Assembly: GCF_023195885.1 (NCBI RefSeq)
Contig: NZ_JALPKO010000010.1
Location: 58,830-122,829 of the forward strand
Length of the DNA: 64,000 nucleotides
Direction of reading: 5' to 3'
DNA from: Methylonatrum kenyense
GTDB taxonomy: Bacteria; Pseudomonadota; Gammaproteobacteria; Nitrococcales; Aquisalimonadaceae
The position numbers and the translations under genes were made by a program. Of the stretch, positions 44,858 through 53,665 are shown in pieces (position 1 is the stretch's first letter; each line of letters begins with the position of its first letter). The notes beneath the pieces were generated by a model. That model was not told the origin of the DNA and made no database searches. It worked only from the letters and a program-made list of their open reading frames with translations.

Positions 44858-44943
44858 ACCGATCTTCCATCCAGGGCAGATCGTTCGGCGGCGGGGTTCA
44901 CCCGGCCGGCGAGAATGCCGTTCATGCAAGTGAAGTCATCGAC

Positions 44944-46200
44944 ATGAATCTGACCGAGTTGAAGCAAATGCCGGCGGCGGAACTCGCCGAGCTGTCCCAA
45001 TCCTTCGGCATTGAGGGCGTTGCGCGATCCCGCAAGCAGGACATGATCTTCGCGATCCTCAAGGCGCATGCGAAGAAAGGCGAGGACATCTACGGCGACG
45101 GGGTGCTCGAGATTCTACAGGATGGCTTCGGCTTCCTTCGTTCGGCCGACAGTTCGTACCTGGCGGGGCCTGACGATATCTATGTCTCACCCAGCCAGAT
45201 CCGGCGTTTCAGTCTGCGTACGGGCGACACGATTGCCGGCAAGATCCGGCCGCCGAAAGAGGGTGAGCGTTATTTTGCCCTGCTCAAGGTCAACCAGATC
45301 AATTTCGAGGCGCCGGATGCGGCCAAGAACAAGGTCCTGTTCGAGAACCTGACACCGCTGTTCGCCAAGGAGCGCTTTGTACTGGAGCGCGGCAATGGCA
45401 GCACCGAGGACCTCACCGCGCGGATCATCGATATGTGCGCGCCGATCGGCAAGGGCCAGCGCGGCCTGCTGGTGTCGCCGCCGAAAGCGGGCAAGACCAT
45501 GATGCTGCAGAACATTGCGCAGAGCATCACGGCGAACAATCCCGAGGCCTACATGATCGTGCTGCTGATCGACGAGCGGCCCGAGGAAGTGACCGAGATG
45601 GCCCGTTCGGTTCGCGGCGAGGTGGTGTCGTCGACCTTCGATGAGCCGGCCAGCCGCCATGTGCAGGTCGCCGAGATGGTGATCGAGAAGGCCAAGCGGC
45701 TGGTGGAGCACAAAAAGGACGTGGTGATCCTGCTGGATTCCATCACCCGCCTGGCGCGCGCCTACAACACGGTGGTGCCGTCGTCCGGCAAGGTGCTGAC
45801 CGGCGGTGTCGATGCCAATGCCCTGCACCGGCCGAAGCGCTTTTTCGGCGCCGCCCGCAACATCGAGGAAGGCGGCAGCCTGACCATCATCGCCACCGCC
45901 CTGGTGGAGACCGGGTCACGCATGGATGACGTGATCTACGAGGAGTTCAAGGGCACCGGCAACATGGAAATCCATCTGGACCGCCGGATCGCCGAAAAGC
46001 GTATCTTCCCGTCGATCAACATCAACCGCTCCGGTACCCGCCGCGAGGAACTGCTGATCAAGCAGGACGAGCTGCAAAAGATCTGGATCCTGCGCAAGGT
46101 GCTGCACTCGATGGATGAACTCGCGGCCATCGAGTTCGTGCTCGACAAGCTGAAGGACACGAAGGTGAATTCGGAGTTCTTCGAGTCGATGAAGAGATAG
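44944..46200 (+). CDS. rho: Transcription termination factor Rho
   Basis: 418 residues from [20 protein letters not shown]. The N-terminal RNA-binding cold-shock-like domain has [20 protein letters not shown]. The motor domain has [15 protein letters not shown] (Walker A), [13 protein letters not shown] and [13 protein letters not shown] (Walker B), and the R-loop [20 protein letters not shown]. It is a hexameric RNA helicase ending Rho-dependent transcripts. Start 44944 is chosen from family length; the upstream frame is leader. A word-type inverted repeat follows the stop. Confidence 0.97.
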   Translation: MNLTELKQMPAAELAELSQSFGIEGVARSRKQDMIFAILKAHAKKGEDIYGDGVLEILQDGFGFLRSADSSYLAGPDDIYVSPSQIRRFSLRTGDTIAGKIRPPKEGERYFALLKVNQINFEAPDAAKNKVLFENLTPLFAKERFVLERGNGSTEDLTARIIDMCAPIGKGQRGLLVSPPKAGKTMMLQNIAQSITANNPEAYMIVLLIDERPEEVTEMARSVRGEVVSSTFDEPASRHVQVAEMVIEKAKRLVEHKKDVVILLDSITRLARAYNTVVPSSGKVLTGGVDANALHRPKRFFGAARNIEEGGSLTIIATALVETGSRMDDVIYEEFKGTGNMEIHLDRRIAEKRIFPSININRSGTRREELLIKQDELQKIWILRKVLHSMDELAAIEFVLDKLKDTKVNSEFFESMKR

Positions 46201-46215
46201 GAAAAGGCAAGACAA

Positions 46216-46313
46216 CAGGTTTCAGTGTTCAGTTTTCAGACAAACATTCGGTTTCGATTGGCGCGATGTCGGTCTGCACCGTCTGAAAACTGAAACCTGA
46301 ACACTGAAAACTC
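46216..46313. repeat. TTTTCAG/GTGTTCAG-word inverted repeat between rho and purC
   Basis: Left arm words GGTTTCAG, TGTTCAG and TTTTCAGAC pair with right arm words GTCTGAAAAC, TGAAACC, TGAACAC and TGAAAAC, around a ~45-nt spacer (46242-46285). The gene ends are convergent, so it may act as a bidirectional terminator. The words differ from the AAAACGT family, but the building rule looks the same. Confidence 0.65.
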
Positions 46314-47210
46314 CTACCCTCCCACCAACCGTTTCTGCGCCTCCCGATACTTCTCCGCCGTCTGCCGGATGATGTCTTCCGGCAACTTCGGGCCCGGGGC
46401 AGTCTTGTTCCAGTCCAGGGTCTCCAGGTAATCGCGCACGAACTGTTTGTCGAAACTTGGTGGCGAGGTGCCGATCCGGTACTGGTCGGCCGGCCAGAAG
46501 CGCGAGGAATCCGGGGTCAGGGCCTCGTCGATCAGGGTCAGGATGCCGGCGTCGTCCAGCCCGAACTCGAATTTGGTATCGGCGATCAGGATGCCGCGGC
46601 CGGCCGCGTAGCTCGCTGCCTCCCGGTACAGCGCCAGGGTCACATCCCGCAGCTCGGCCGCTAGTTCGCCGCCGAGCTGTTGCTCCACCTCCGCGAAGCT
46701 CACGTTCACGTCGTGGTCACCGACCGCCGCCTTGGTTGATGGCGTGAAAATCGGTTCCGGCAACTGTTCCGCCTGGCGCAGGCCCGCCGGCAGGCGAATG
46801 CCGCAGACGCTGCCGCTGACCTGGTAATCCTTCCAGCCCGAACCGATCAGGTAGCCGCGGGCAATGGCCTCGACCGGCAGGGGTCTGAGGCGCCGTACGA
46901 TGACCGCGCGGCCCGCCACCTGGGCGCGTTCGTCCGCGTCCGGCAGGACGTCTTCCAGCCGCAGGTCCGCCAGATGGTTCGGCACCAGGCCGCGCAGCCG
47001 CTCGAACCAGAAGGTGGAGACGGCCGTCAGCACCGCGCCCTTGCCCGGGATCGGGTCGGGCAGGATCACGTCGAAGGCCGACAGCCGGTCGGTGGTGACA
47101 ATCAGCAGGTGATCATCGCCGACGGCGTAGATGTCGCGGACCTTGCCGCGCTGTACCAGCGGCAGGCTGGTCAGGGAACTTTCGAACAGGGCGTCGGGGG
47201 CGGCTGGCAT
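46314..47210 (-). CDS. purC: Phosphoribosylaminoimidazole-succinocarboxamide synthase
   Basis: 298 residues, the longer (type II, yeast-like) form. [21 protein letters not shown] is the ATP-binding start. Further blocks are [37 protein letters not shown] and [22 protein letters not shown]. It makes SAICAR from CAIR and aspartate, the step after PurE. Starts at 47210; 45 bp separate it from the SulP gene. It probably has its own promoter in or before the SulP 3' end. Confidence 0.96.
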   Translation of the reverse strand: MPAAPDALFESSLTSLPLVQRGKVRDIYAVGDDHLLIVTTDRLSAFDVILPDPIPGKGAVLTAVSTFWFERLRGLVPNHLADLRLEDVLPDADERAQVAGRAVIVRRLRPLPVEAIARGYLIGSGWKDYQVSGSVCGIRLPAGLRQAEQLPEPIFTPSTKAAVGDHDVNVSFAEVEQQLGGELAAELRDVTLALYREAASYAAGRGILIADTKFEFGLDDAGILTLIDEALTPDSSRFWPADQYRIGTSPPSFDKQFVRDYLETLDWNKTAPGPKLPEDIIRQTAEKYREAQKRLVGG

Positions 47211-47255
47211 TGGCGACTCGTTGGCTGGCTTTGCTGGACAGCGCCGCAGTATACG

Positions 47256-48965
47256 TCAGGCTCGTCCTTCGGAACGAACCGCGGCCCGTTCCGGGCTGTG
47301 CAAGCGGCGTACCGCCTCTTCCGGACTCAGGAACACCTGCCCCGGATGCATGCGCTCCAGCAGGCCCGAATGACGCAGGCGGTCCATGACGGGTCCCTTG
47401 ACCTCCGCCAGATGCAATACCAGCCCTGCTTCGCCCAGGTTCTCGACCAGGGCCTCCAGGGTTTCCAGCGCGCTGTGATCAATGCGATTGACCGCGCTGC
47501 AGATGAGCACGACGTGCCGGAGATCCGGACGGTCGGCGACATGCCGGGCCACCATCTGCTCCAGACTCGCCGTGTTGGCGAAGTACAGGGATTCGTCTAT
47601 CCGCAGCAGCAACAGGTCGGACCAGGTCTCGACCTCGTAGCGATCGACATTGCGGTAGTGGCTGCTGCCCGGAATGCGTCCGATGACCGCGAAGTGCGGA
47701 TGGCCGGTGCGCCACAGGAAAATCGCCAGCGACAGCACCAGGCCGGCGAGCAGCCCGAGCTCGATATCCACCAGCACCACGCCGAAGAAGGTGACCAGCA
47801 GCGCGGCGGAATCGGCGCGGTCGAAGCGCCAGGTGCGCCGCAGCGTGGCCAGATCGATCAACGGCAACACGGCGATGATGATCACCGCCGCCAGTGCGGC
47901 CAACGGCAGGTACTTGAACAGCGGCGCCAGCAGCAGCGCGGCCAGGGCGACGAGCAGGGCGGTGACGATGCCGGCGAACTGGGTCCGGGCGCCGGCATCG
48001 AAATTGACCTTGGAGCGGGCAAAGCCGCCGGCCACCGGCATGGTGCCCGAGACGGCGGCACCGGCATTGGCGATGCCCAGGGCCAGCAGTTCGCGGTTGG
48101 AATCGATGCGCTGGCGGCGGCGCCAGGCCAGCACACGCGCCACGGACACGCTCTCCACATAGGACACCAGGCTGATGACGATTGCCGCCGGCAGCAGGTC
48201 CCGCAGTTGCTGGCCATCCAGCCCCGGCAGCACCGGGCTGGGTAGTCCGCCGGGAATGTCGCCGACCACGTCAACGCCGTGCTCAGGCAGCGCCAGCAGC
48301 GCGGTGAGCAGGGTTGCCCCCAGGACCACCAGAAGTGGTGCAGCCCGGGGCAGCAACATGGCCAGCCGCTCGCCGATACCGAGGCGCCGTAGCAGGCGCT
48401 GCAGTGGTGAGCGCGAGAGCGCGAGCAGGCCCAGGCAGCCCAGTCCCAGCGCAAGGGTCGGTGCATGCGGCAGCCAGTCGCCCTGGTCGCTTCCCAGCAG
48501 TGGCGGCAACTGGCTGAGGATGATCACCACCGCTGCGCCACTGGTGAAACCGGACAGCACCGGGTGGCTGAGAAAGCTGGTCAGCTCGCCCATCCGCAGC
48601 AGGGCCATCAGCAGCAGGATACCCGCGCAGAGCAGTGCCAGGGTGACGGCGCCGGCAATCCAGGCCGGGTCCCCGGGTTCCAGGCCCTGGCCGGCCAGGG
48701 CGTTGGCCACCAGCAGGGCGGCCACCGAGACCGGGCCCACCGCCAGTGTGCGACTGCTGCCGAGAATGGCATACAGGATCGGCGGCAGGATGCCGGCGTA
48801 GAGGCCCAGCATCGGTGGCAGGCCCGCGAGCATGGCAAGTGCCATGCCCTGTGGCACCAGCAGCACGGCGGTGATCAGGCCGGCGAGCAGGTCGTCCTGC
48901 AGGGTCTGCCCGCGCGTCTCCCGGATCCATTGCGGAAGGAGGCGGAACTGTGCTGATCCGGCCAT
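47256..48965 (-). CDS. SulP family anion transporter with STAS domain
   Basis: 569 residues. The first ~420 carry 10-12 membrane segments, with the SulP signature around LLAGLITAVLLVPQGMALAM and AVGPVSVAALLVANALAG. The C-terminal ~120 residues are a STAS domain (VILICSAVNRIDHSALETLE type: HVVLICSAVNRIDHSALETL). Members carry sulfate, bicarbonate or other anions across the inner membrane. The substrate is not decided by sequence; sulfate is possible given the sulfotransferase and cysQ in this window. No carbonic anhydrase gene is next to it. Confidence 0.9.
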   Translation of the reverse strand: MAGSAQFRLLPQWIRETRGQTLQDDLLAGLITAVLLVPQGMALAMLAGLPPMLGLYAGILPPILYAILGSSRTLAVGPVSVAALLVANALAGQGLEPGDPAWIAGAVTLALLCAGILLLMALLRMGELTSFLSHPVLSGFTSGAAVVIILSQLPPLLGSDQGDWLPHAPTLALGLGCLGLLALSRSPLQRLLRRLGIGERLAMLLPRAAPLLVVLGATLLTALLALPEHGVDVVGDIPGGLPSPVLPGLDGQQLRDLLPAAIVISLVSYVESVSVARVLAWRRRQRIDSNRELLALGIANAGAAVSGTMPVAGGFARSKVNFDAGARTQFAGIVTALLVALAALLLAPLFKYLPLAALAAVIIIAVLPLIDLATLRRTWRFDRADSAALLVTFFGVVLVDIELGLLAGLVLSLAIFLWRTGHPHFAVIGRIPGSSHYRNVDRYEVETWSDLLLLRIDESLYFANTASLEQMVARHVADRPDLRHVVLICSAVNRIDHSALETLEALVENLGEAGLVLHLAEVKGPVMDRLRHSGLLERMHPGQVFLSPEEAVRRLHSPERAAVRSEGRA

Positions 48966-48996
48966 GCGCCCGTGCCGTCCCTGAAGATGAAGCCGG

Positions 48997-50418
48997 TCAG
49001 GCGGACTTGATCGCCGCGTAAGCGTCCAGCGCCTGTTTGCGTGAGTTTGCCAGATCCACGATCGGTTGCGGATAGTCGTGGCCGAGGCGCAGGCCGGCCT
49101 GGTTCAGTTCCGGTGCCGGCGCCTGCCATGGCGCGTGGATGAATTTCGCCGGCAGTCGCGCCAGCTCGGGCACCCAGCGCCGGACATAGTCGCCGTCCGG
49201 GTCGAAGCGCTCGCCCTGGCGGATGGGGTTGAAGATCCGGAAATAGGGCGCCGCGTCGGCACCGCTGCCCTGGATCCATTGCCAGCCCATGCTGTTGCTG
49301 GCCAGGTCGGCGTCGACCAGCGTATCCCAGAACCAGGCCTCGCCCCGCTGCCATGGAACCCGGAGATTCTTGGTCAGTAGCGAGCCGACGATCATGCGCA
49401 CGCGGTTATGCATCCAGCCGATCTGCCAAAGCTGCCGCATGCCGGCATCGACGATGGGAATGCCGGTCTCGCCCCGTTGCCAGGCCTGCAGGCTCGCATC
49501 CTGCCCGTCGGACCAGGGGAACCGTTCGAAACGGTGGTCCAGCGGAACATCGGGCATTTCCGGGTTCTGGTACAGCAGGTGATGCGCGAACTCGCGCCAA
49601 CCGATTTCCGACAGGAAGCTGTCGCGGTCCTTGCCGCGCGGCAGCTCCTGCAGTGCGCTGACAATCTGCCGCGGTCCGATCTCGCCGAAGTGAAGGTGCG
49701 GCGACAGGCGCGAGGTACCGTCCACGGCAGGCAGATCGCGGCGGGCGTCGTAGTCCGCAAGGCGTGATCGGAGAAAGGCCTGCAGCCGCTGCCAGGCGCC
49801 GTCTTCGCCCGGGGTCCAGCTGTCCTCCAGGCCCTGGTCCCAGCGGATCCGCGGCAGCAGCCCAAGTTCATCCGGGTCCAGGCCCTGCGGCCAGTTTGCC
49901 GGGGCCTGCAGCGTTTGCGGTGCCGGGCGCGGCGCGGCGAAGGATCCCTTGCTGGCGGCGCGCCAGAACGGGGTGAAGGCGCGGTAGGGCGTTCCGGTCT
50001 GGGTCTTGACCATCCAGGGTTCGCGCAACAGTGCCGCGTTGTGGCCGTGCGCGTCCAGACCCCGATCGCGCAGGGCGCTCTTGACCGCAGCGTCGCGATC
50101 GCGGGTTGCCGACTCGTACAGCCGGTTCCAATGCACCGCAGTGGCGCCGGTCTCTTCGATCAACTGCTGCAACAGGTCGCGGCTGTTTTCACCGCGGCGA
50201 ATGATCAGGCGACTGCCGCGCGACCTCAGGGCCGTCGCCAGTGCTGTCAGTGAATGGTGCAGCCACCAGCGGCTGGCGCCACCGGCCTTCCAGTCCCCGT
50301 CTTCGGCGGGGCAGTGCAGGTAGATCGGGATGACTGCGGAATGCGCGCAGGCCGCCAGCAGGGCCGGATTGTCGTGCAGGCGCAGATCCCGCCGGAACCA
50401 GACCAGGGCTGCGCTCAC
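48997..50418 (-). CDS. phrB: Deoxyribodipyrimidine photolyase (class I CPD photolyase)
   Basis: 473 residues from a GTG that overlaps the MerR-gene stop (GTGA). The N-terminal antenna domain begins LVWFRRDLRLHDNPAL. The FAD domain has SRLSPHLHFGEIGPRQIV, SEIGWREFAHHLLYQNPEMP and AGMRQLWQIGWMHNRVRMIV, with the WRE and GWMHNR residues of light-driven dimer repair. It uses blue light to split cyclobutane dimers. Coupling to a MerR-type regulator suggests control by light or stress. Confidence 0.95.
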   Translation of the reverse strand: MSAALVWFRRDLRLHDNPALLAACAHSAVIPIYLHCPAEDGDWKAGGASRWWLHHSLTALATALRSRGSRLIIRRGENSRDLLQQLIEETGATAVHWNRLYESATRDRDAAVKSALRDRGLDAHGHNAALLREPWMVKTQTGTPYRAFTPFWRAASKGSFAAPRPAPQTLQAPANWPQGLDPDELGLLPRIRWDQGLEDSWTPGEDGAWQRLQAFLRSRLADYDARRDLPAVDGTSRLSPHLHFGEIGPRQIVSALQELPRGKDRDSFLSEIGWREFAHHLLYQNPEMPDVPLDHRFERFPWSDGQDASLQAWQRGETGIPIVDAGMRQLWQIGWMHNRVRMIVGSLLTKNLRVPWQRGEAWFWDTLVDADLASNSMGWQWIQGSGADAAPYFRIFNPIRQGERFDPDGDYVRRWVPELARLPAKFIHAPWQAPAPELNQAGLRLGHDYPQPIVDLANSRKQALDAYAAIKSA

Positions 50419-51332
50419 CCGATACCCCGGTTGGCCCCCGCCTGGGCCGGCGGCAGTCGCCGGCCAATGACCCGCAGGGCGGTCTGCGGTTCCGGGATCG
50501 GGATACTGTTGCTGGCCGGCAGATCGTTCCAGCTTGCCGCCTCGTCCAGCAGGAATACGGGACAGGACATATCGGCCATGGCGTCCAGCAGGCCCCGCGG
50601 TGGCCTGCGGCTGCGGCTGGAAAGCACCAGCCCGGCGCAGTGGGAGGCGCGCACGGCCTCCGCCAGGGAGGTGCTGTCGACATCGGTGCCCAGCAGGACC
50701 ACGCGGTACCCATTGGCCTGGGCCTCGACGGACAGCAGCATCAGCGAAATGTCGTCGGATTCACCCGCCGGACAGGCGGTCAACAGGATCGGGCCCTGAC
50801 CGCGAGTGCCCTGATGCAGGAAACGCGCGCCGAGCCGGTTACGCAATGTCGCCTGCAGCAGATGCCGGTGCGCAAGGATCAGGTCGTTCTCGCGCCCTTC
50901 TTCGGCCAGTTGTGCCAGCAGCGGGCGTGCCAGGCGCTCGAGCACCGCTTCGACCGGAAACAGACTCAGCGTGTCGCCGCAGGCGGCGTCGATCGCCCGT
51001 TCGTCGAAGGTCTCCAGGGCGCGGCGCCAATTGGCAAGGTGGCGTTGCCAGCTGTCCAGTTCGCCGACATCGTCACCGGCAGCAGGCTCGGCGGTTGCCG
51101 GTATTTCACTGTCATCAAGCACCTGGCTGGCCTGACTGATGGGAATGCCGCGTTCCAGCAGAACCAGGATGTTCTGGATGCGATTGATGTCGCTTTCGGT
51201 GTACAGGCGGTGTCCCTTGGCGGTGCGCTGCGGTTGGATCAGGCCGTAGCGCCGTTCCCAGGCACGGAGGGTTACCGGGTTGACCCCGGTCATCGCCGAA
51301 ATTGTTCGAATGGGATACAGGCCCTTGCTCAA
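50415..51332 (-). CDS. MerR-family regulator with B12-binding-like domain
   Basis: 305 residues. The MerR helix-turn-helix is at the N terminus (YPIRTISAMTGVNPVTLRAW, HRLYTESDINRIQNI). It is followed by a helical bundle and a Rossmann-like cobalamin-binding domain as in CarH/LitR. In the Rossmann part, Pro-Ala-Gly-Glu-Ser-Asp193-Asp occupies the place where Glu-x-His normally supplies the cobalt ligand. The E-H pair of the helical bundle reads Arg156-His157. Loss of cobalamin binding is therefore likely. It is coupled to phrB, which it probably controls along with itself. Confidence 0.88.
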   Translation of the reverse strand: MSKGLYPIRTISAMTGVNPVTLRAWERRYGLIQPQRTAKGHRLYTESDINRIQNILVLLERGIPISQASQVLDDSEIPATAEPAAGDDVGELDSWQRHLANWRRALETFDERAIDAACGDTLSLFPVEAVLERLARPLLAQLAEEGRENDLILAHRHLLQATLRNRLGARFLHQGTRGQGPILLTACPAGESDDISLMLLSVEAQANGYRVVLLGTDVDSTSLAEAVRASHCAGLVLSSRSRRPPRGLLDAMADMSCPVFLLDEAASWNDLPASNSIPIPEPQTALRVIGRRLPPAQAGANRGIG

Positions 51333-51431
51333 AACCTGAACTCCTTACACGGCGCCTGCAGGGTTGGGCTATCGTCGGCAAACGGAAAGGGAGATCACCG
51401 CGAGTTCAGCCCAGACGTCAGATGTACAGCT

Positions 51432-51440
51432 ATTGTATCA
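51432..51440 (-). promoter_or_regulatory. Extended -10 promoter upstream of the MerR-phrB unit
   Basis: On the minus strand TGATACAAT (51440-51432) is an extended -10 box about 100 bp before the MerR start. A palindromic TGTACA lies just downstream (51424-51429) and could be part of a MerR-type operator. No good -35 was found. The gap between folA and this gene is 132 bp. Confidence 0.4.
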
Positions 51441-51464
51441 GTTTCGATCTTACCGTACCGGATT

Positions 51465-51965
51465 TTATTGCGCGTTGCCCGTCCGCCGTTCCAGCACCTG
51501 GTAGCACAGCGGGTACGGCGATTCCTCGCCTGCCGGCACCCGCCGCTCGTTACGCAGCTGCCAGTCGGCAGCGTCCAGCGCGGGAAAGTAGGTGTCCCCG
51601 GGGATTTCTGCCTCCACCCAGGTCAGGTAAAGGCGGCCGGCAAGGGGCAGGAAACTGCGGTACAGATCCGCGCCACCGATAACCATGACCTCCGGCGCAT
51701 CGCCGCAGGCGTCCAGAGCGGCCTGCATGTCGTGCACCACGGTACAGCCTTCGGCCCGGAAACCGGAGTTTCGGGTCAGCACGATATTCCGGCGCCCGGG
51801 AAGCGGCCGCCCGATCGACTCGTGATTACGCCGCCCCATGACGATCGGCTTGCCCATCGTTACCGCACGAAAATGCTTCAACTCCGACGGAATCCGCCAG
51901 GGCAGGTCATTGTCGCGACCGATGACATGATCCGGGGTGAGTGCGGCGATCAGGGAAATGAGCAT
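51465..51965 (-). CDS. folA: Dihydrofolate reductase
   Basis: 166 residues. MLISLIAALTPDHVIGRDND, LPWRIPSELKHFRAVTMGKP and MGRRNHESIGRPLPGRRNIVL are the substrate and NADPH sites, and VMVIGGADLYRSFLP is the C-terminal motif. It reduces dihydrofolate and pairs metabolically with thyA, the gene upstream. The start codon directly abuts the AAAACGT repeat, so its ribosome-binding region is repeat-derived (no standard Shine-Dalgarno). Confidence 0.96.
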   Translation of the reverse strand: MLISLIAALTPDHVIGRDNDLPWRIPSELKHFRAVTMGKPIVMGRRNHESIGRPLPGRRNIVLTRNSGFRAEGCTVVHDMQAALDACGDAPEVMVIGGADLYRSFLPLAGRLYLTWVEAEIPGDTYFPALDAADWQLRNERRVPAGEESPYPLCYQVLERRTGNAQ

Positions 51966-52027
51966 ACGTTTTACGTTTTAGGTTTAATGGTTTTACGTAA
52001 AACATGAAACGTTAAACGTAAAACGAT
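51966..52027. repeat. AAAACGT-word hairpin between thyA and folA
   Basis: Words ACGTTTTACGTTTTAGG and GGTTTTACG face TAAAACATGAAACGTTAAACG and AAAACG in inverted order, filling nearly the whole 68-bp gap. It forms the leader of folA. It may terminate or attenuate the thyA message. Confidence 0.65.
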
Positions 52028-52033
52028 GTTCGA

Positions 52034-52828
52034 CTAAACGGCTACCTTCGCCTTGATATGCGGATGATGCCGGTAGTTCTGCAAGCTGAAGTCCTCGAAC
52101 CGGAACGCGAACAGATCGTCGACGGCCGGGTTCAGCTGCATCCGGGGCAGCGGGTAGGGTTCCCGCGAGAGTTGTTCACGGGTCTGCTCCAGGTGGTTCA
52201 GGTACAGGTGTGCATCGCCCAGCGTGTGCACGAAATCGCCCGGTTCGAGTTTGCAGACCTGTGCCAGCATCAGGGTCAGCAACGCATAGGAGGCGATATT
52301 GAACGGCACGCCGAGGAAGATGTCGGCGCTGCGCTGGTACAGCTGGCAGGACAGGCGGCCTTCGGCGACGTAGAACTGGAACAGCGTGTGGCAGGGCGGT
52401 AACGCCATGTCATCCACTTCTGCCGGGTTCCAGGCACTGACCAGATGGCGCCGTGAGTCGGGGTTGTACTGCAGGCCATCGACCAGGCGGGCAATCTGGT
52501 CAATCCGCCGGCCGTCCGGGGTGGGCCAGGAACGCCACTGCACGCCATAGACCGGGCCCAGCTCGCCGTTCTCGTCGGCCCACTCGTCCCAGATGCTGAC
52601 GCCATGTTCCTTGAGATAGGCGATATTGCTGTCGCCGCGCAGGAACCAGAGCAGTTCATGGATCACCGACTTCAGGTGGATGCGCTTTGTGGTCACCAGC
52701 GGGAAACCGTCCGCCAGCGGGAAGCGCATCTGGTGGCCGAACACCGAAAGCGTGCCGGTGCCGGTGCGGTCATCCTTTCTGGTGCCATGCTCCAGCACAT
52801 GGCGCATCAGATCGAGGTACTGTTTCAT
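52034..52828 (-). CDS. thyA: Thymidylate synthase
   Basis: 264 residues, identical in length to the E. coli enzyme. The catalytic Cys is in [34 protein letters not shown] and [20 protein letters not shown] are the folate and dUMP sites. It makes dTMP from dUMP using methylene-tetrahydrofolate. It lies 12 bp downstream of lgt, and that junction is repeat sequence. The lgt-thyA-folA order is common in gammaproteobacteria. Confidence 0.97.
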   Translation of the reverse strand: MKQYLDLMRHVLEHGTRKDDRTGTGTLSVFGHQMRFPLADGFPLVTTKRIHLKSVIHELLWFLRGDSNIAYLKEHGVSIWDEWADENGELGPVYGVQWRSWPTPDGRRIDQIARLVDGLQYNPDSRRHLVSAWNPAEVDDMALPPCHTLFQFYVAEGRLSCQLYQRSADIFLGVPFNIASYALLTLMLAQVCKLEPGDFVHTLGDAHLYLNHLEQTREQLSREPYPLPRMQLNPAVDDLFAFRFEDFSLQNYRHHPHIKAKVAV

Positions 52829-52858
52829 TGCGTAACGTTTTAGGTTTTAGGTTTTTGG
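52829..52858. repeat. AAAACGT/AAACCTA words at the lgt-thyA junction
   Basis: CGTAACGTTTTAGG followed by TTTTAGGTTTTTGG. It is the thyA leader, and on the lgt side it encodes the last residues Lys-Pro-Lys-Thr and the stop. No partner arm is present, so it cannot form a long hairpin alone. Confidence 0.65.
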
Positions 52859-53634
52859 CTGCCGCGATAGGCAAGTCCAATCAGAATCAGGCCGCCGATG
52901 ATCATTGGTGTCGAGAGTAACTGGCCCATGGTCAGCCAGTCGAAGGCCAGATAGCCGATATGCGCGTCCGGGATGCGGACGAATTCCACCAGGAAGCGGA
53001 CGCTGCCGTAGACGGCAAGGAACAGCCCGGAGACGGCCATGGTCGGGCGCGGTTTGCGCGAGAACAGCCAGAGCACGGTGAACAGCAGCACGCCCTCGAG
53101 CAGGAACTGGTAGAGCTGGGACGGATGCCGGGGGTCCATGCCCAGGGGCTCGTAGACCATGCCCCAGGGCAGGCTGGTGGTATGACCCCAGAGCTCGCCG
53201 TTGATGAAGTTGCCGATCCGGCCCAGGCCCAGCCCAAGCGGCACCAGCGGTGCGACGAAATCCATCAGCTGCAAGAAGGTACAGCCGATGCGTCGTGCGT
53301 AGATGCCGCAGGCCAGCAGCACCCCGATCAGACCGCCATGGAAGGACATGCCGCCCTGCCAGACGCGGAACAACCGCATCGGGTCGTCGGCCACCGCACC
53401 CAGGTCATAGAACAGGATGTAACCCAGCCGGCCGCCGGCAATGACGCCGACCGCGACGTAGATCAGCAGGTCTTCCATCTGCTTCGGCTGGACCGGCGTC
53501 CAGTCGAAACGGGCCCGGTATCGACCCAGGAAATAGGCGCCGATAAACCCGAAGGCATACATCAGGCCGTACCAGTGCACGGCCAGTGGGCCGATCTGGA
53601 AGGCGACGGGGTCGATATCCGGATACATCAGCAT
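52840..53634 (-). CDS. lgt: Prolipoprotein diacylglyceryl transferase
   Basis: 264 residues with seven membrane segments. The Lgt signature is [20 protein letters not shown]. Other key parts are [29 protein letters not shown] and [17 protein letters not shown]. It adds diacylglycerol to the lipobox cysteine at the inner membrane, the first step of lipoprotein maturation. The last four residues (Lys-Pro-Lys-Thr) come from repeat words. Start 53634; Met at residue 3 is an alternative. Confidence 0.96.
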   Translation of the reverse strand: MLMYPDIDPVAFQIGPLAVHWYGLMYAFGFIGAYFLGRYRARFDWTPVQPKQMEDLLIYVAVGVIAGGRLGYILFYDLGAVADDPMRLFRVWQGGMSFHGGLIGVLLACGIYARRIGCTFLQLMDFVAPLVPLGLGLGRIGNFINGELWGHTTSLPWGMVYEPLGMDPRHPSQLYQFLLEGVLLFTVLWLFSRKPRPTMAVSGLFLAVYGSVRFLVEFVRIPDAHIGYLAFDWLTMGQLLSTPMIIGGLILIGLAYRGSQKPKT

Positions 53635-53665
53635 GGCGTAATCCTGCGTTCCTTGATGGCCTGAT

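Noticed and set aside
51961..52030. AAAACGT arrays as a possible CRISPR array
   Set aside because: The repeated words are 6-8 bases, unevenly spaced and in both orientations, with no unique spacers of constant length and no cas genes.
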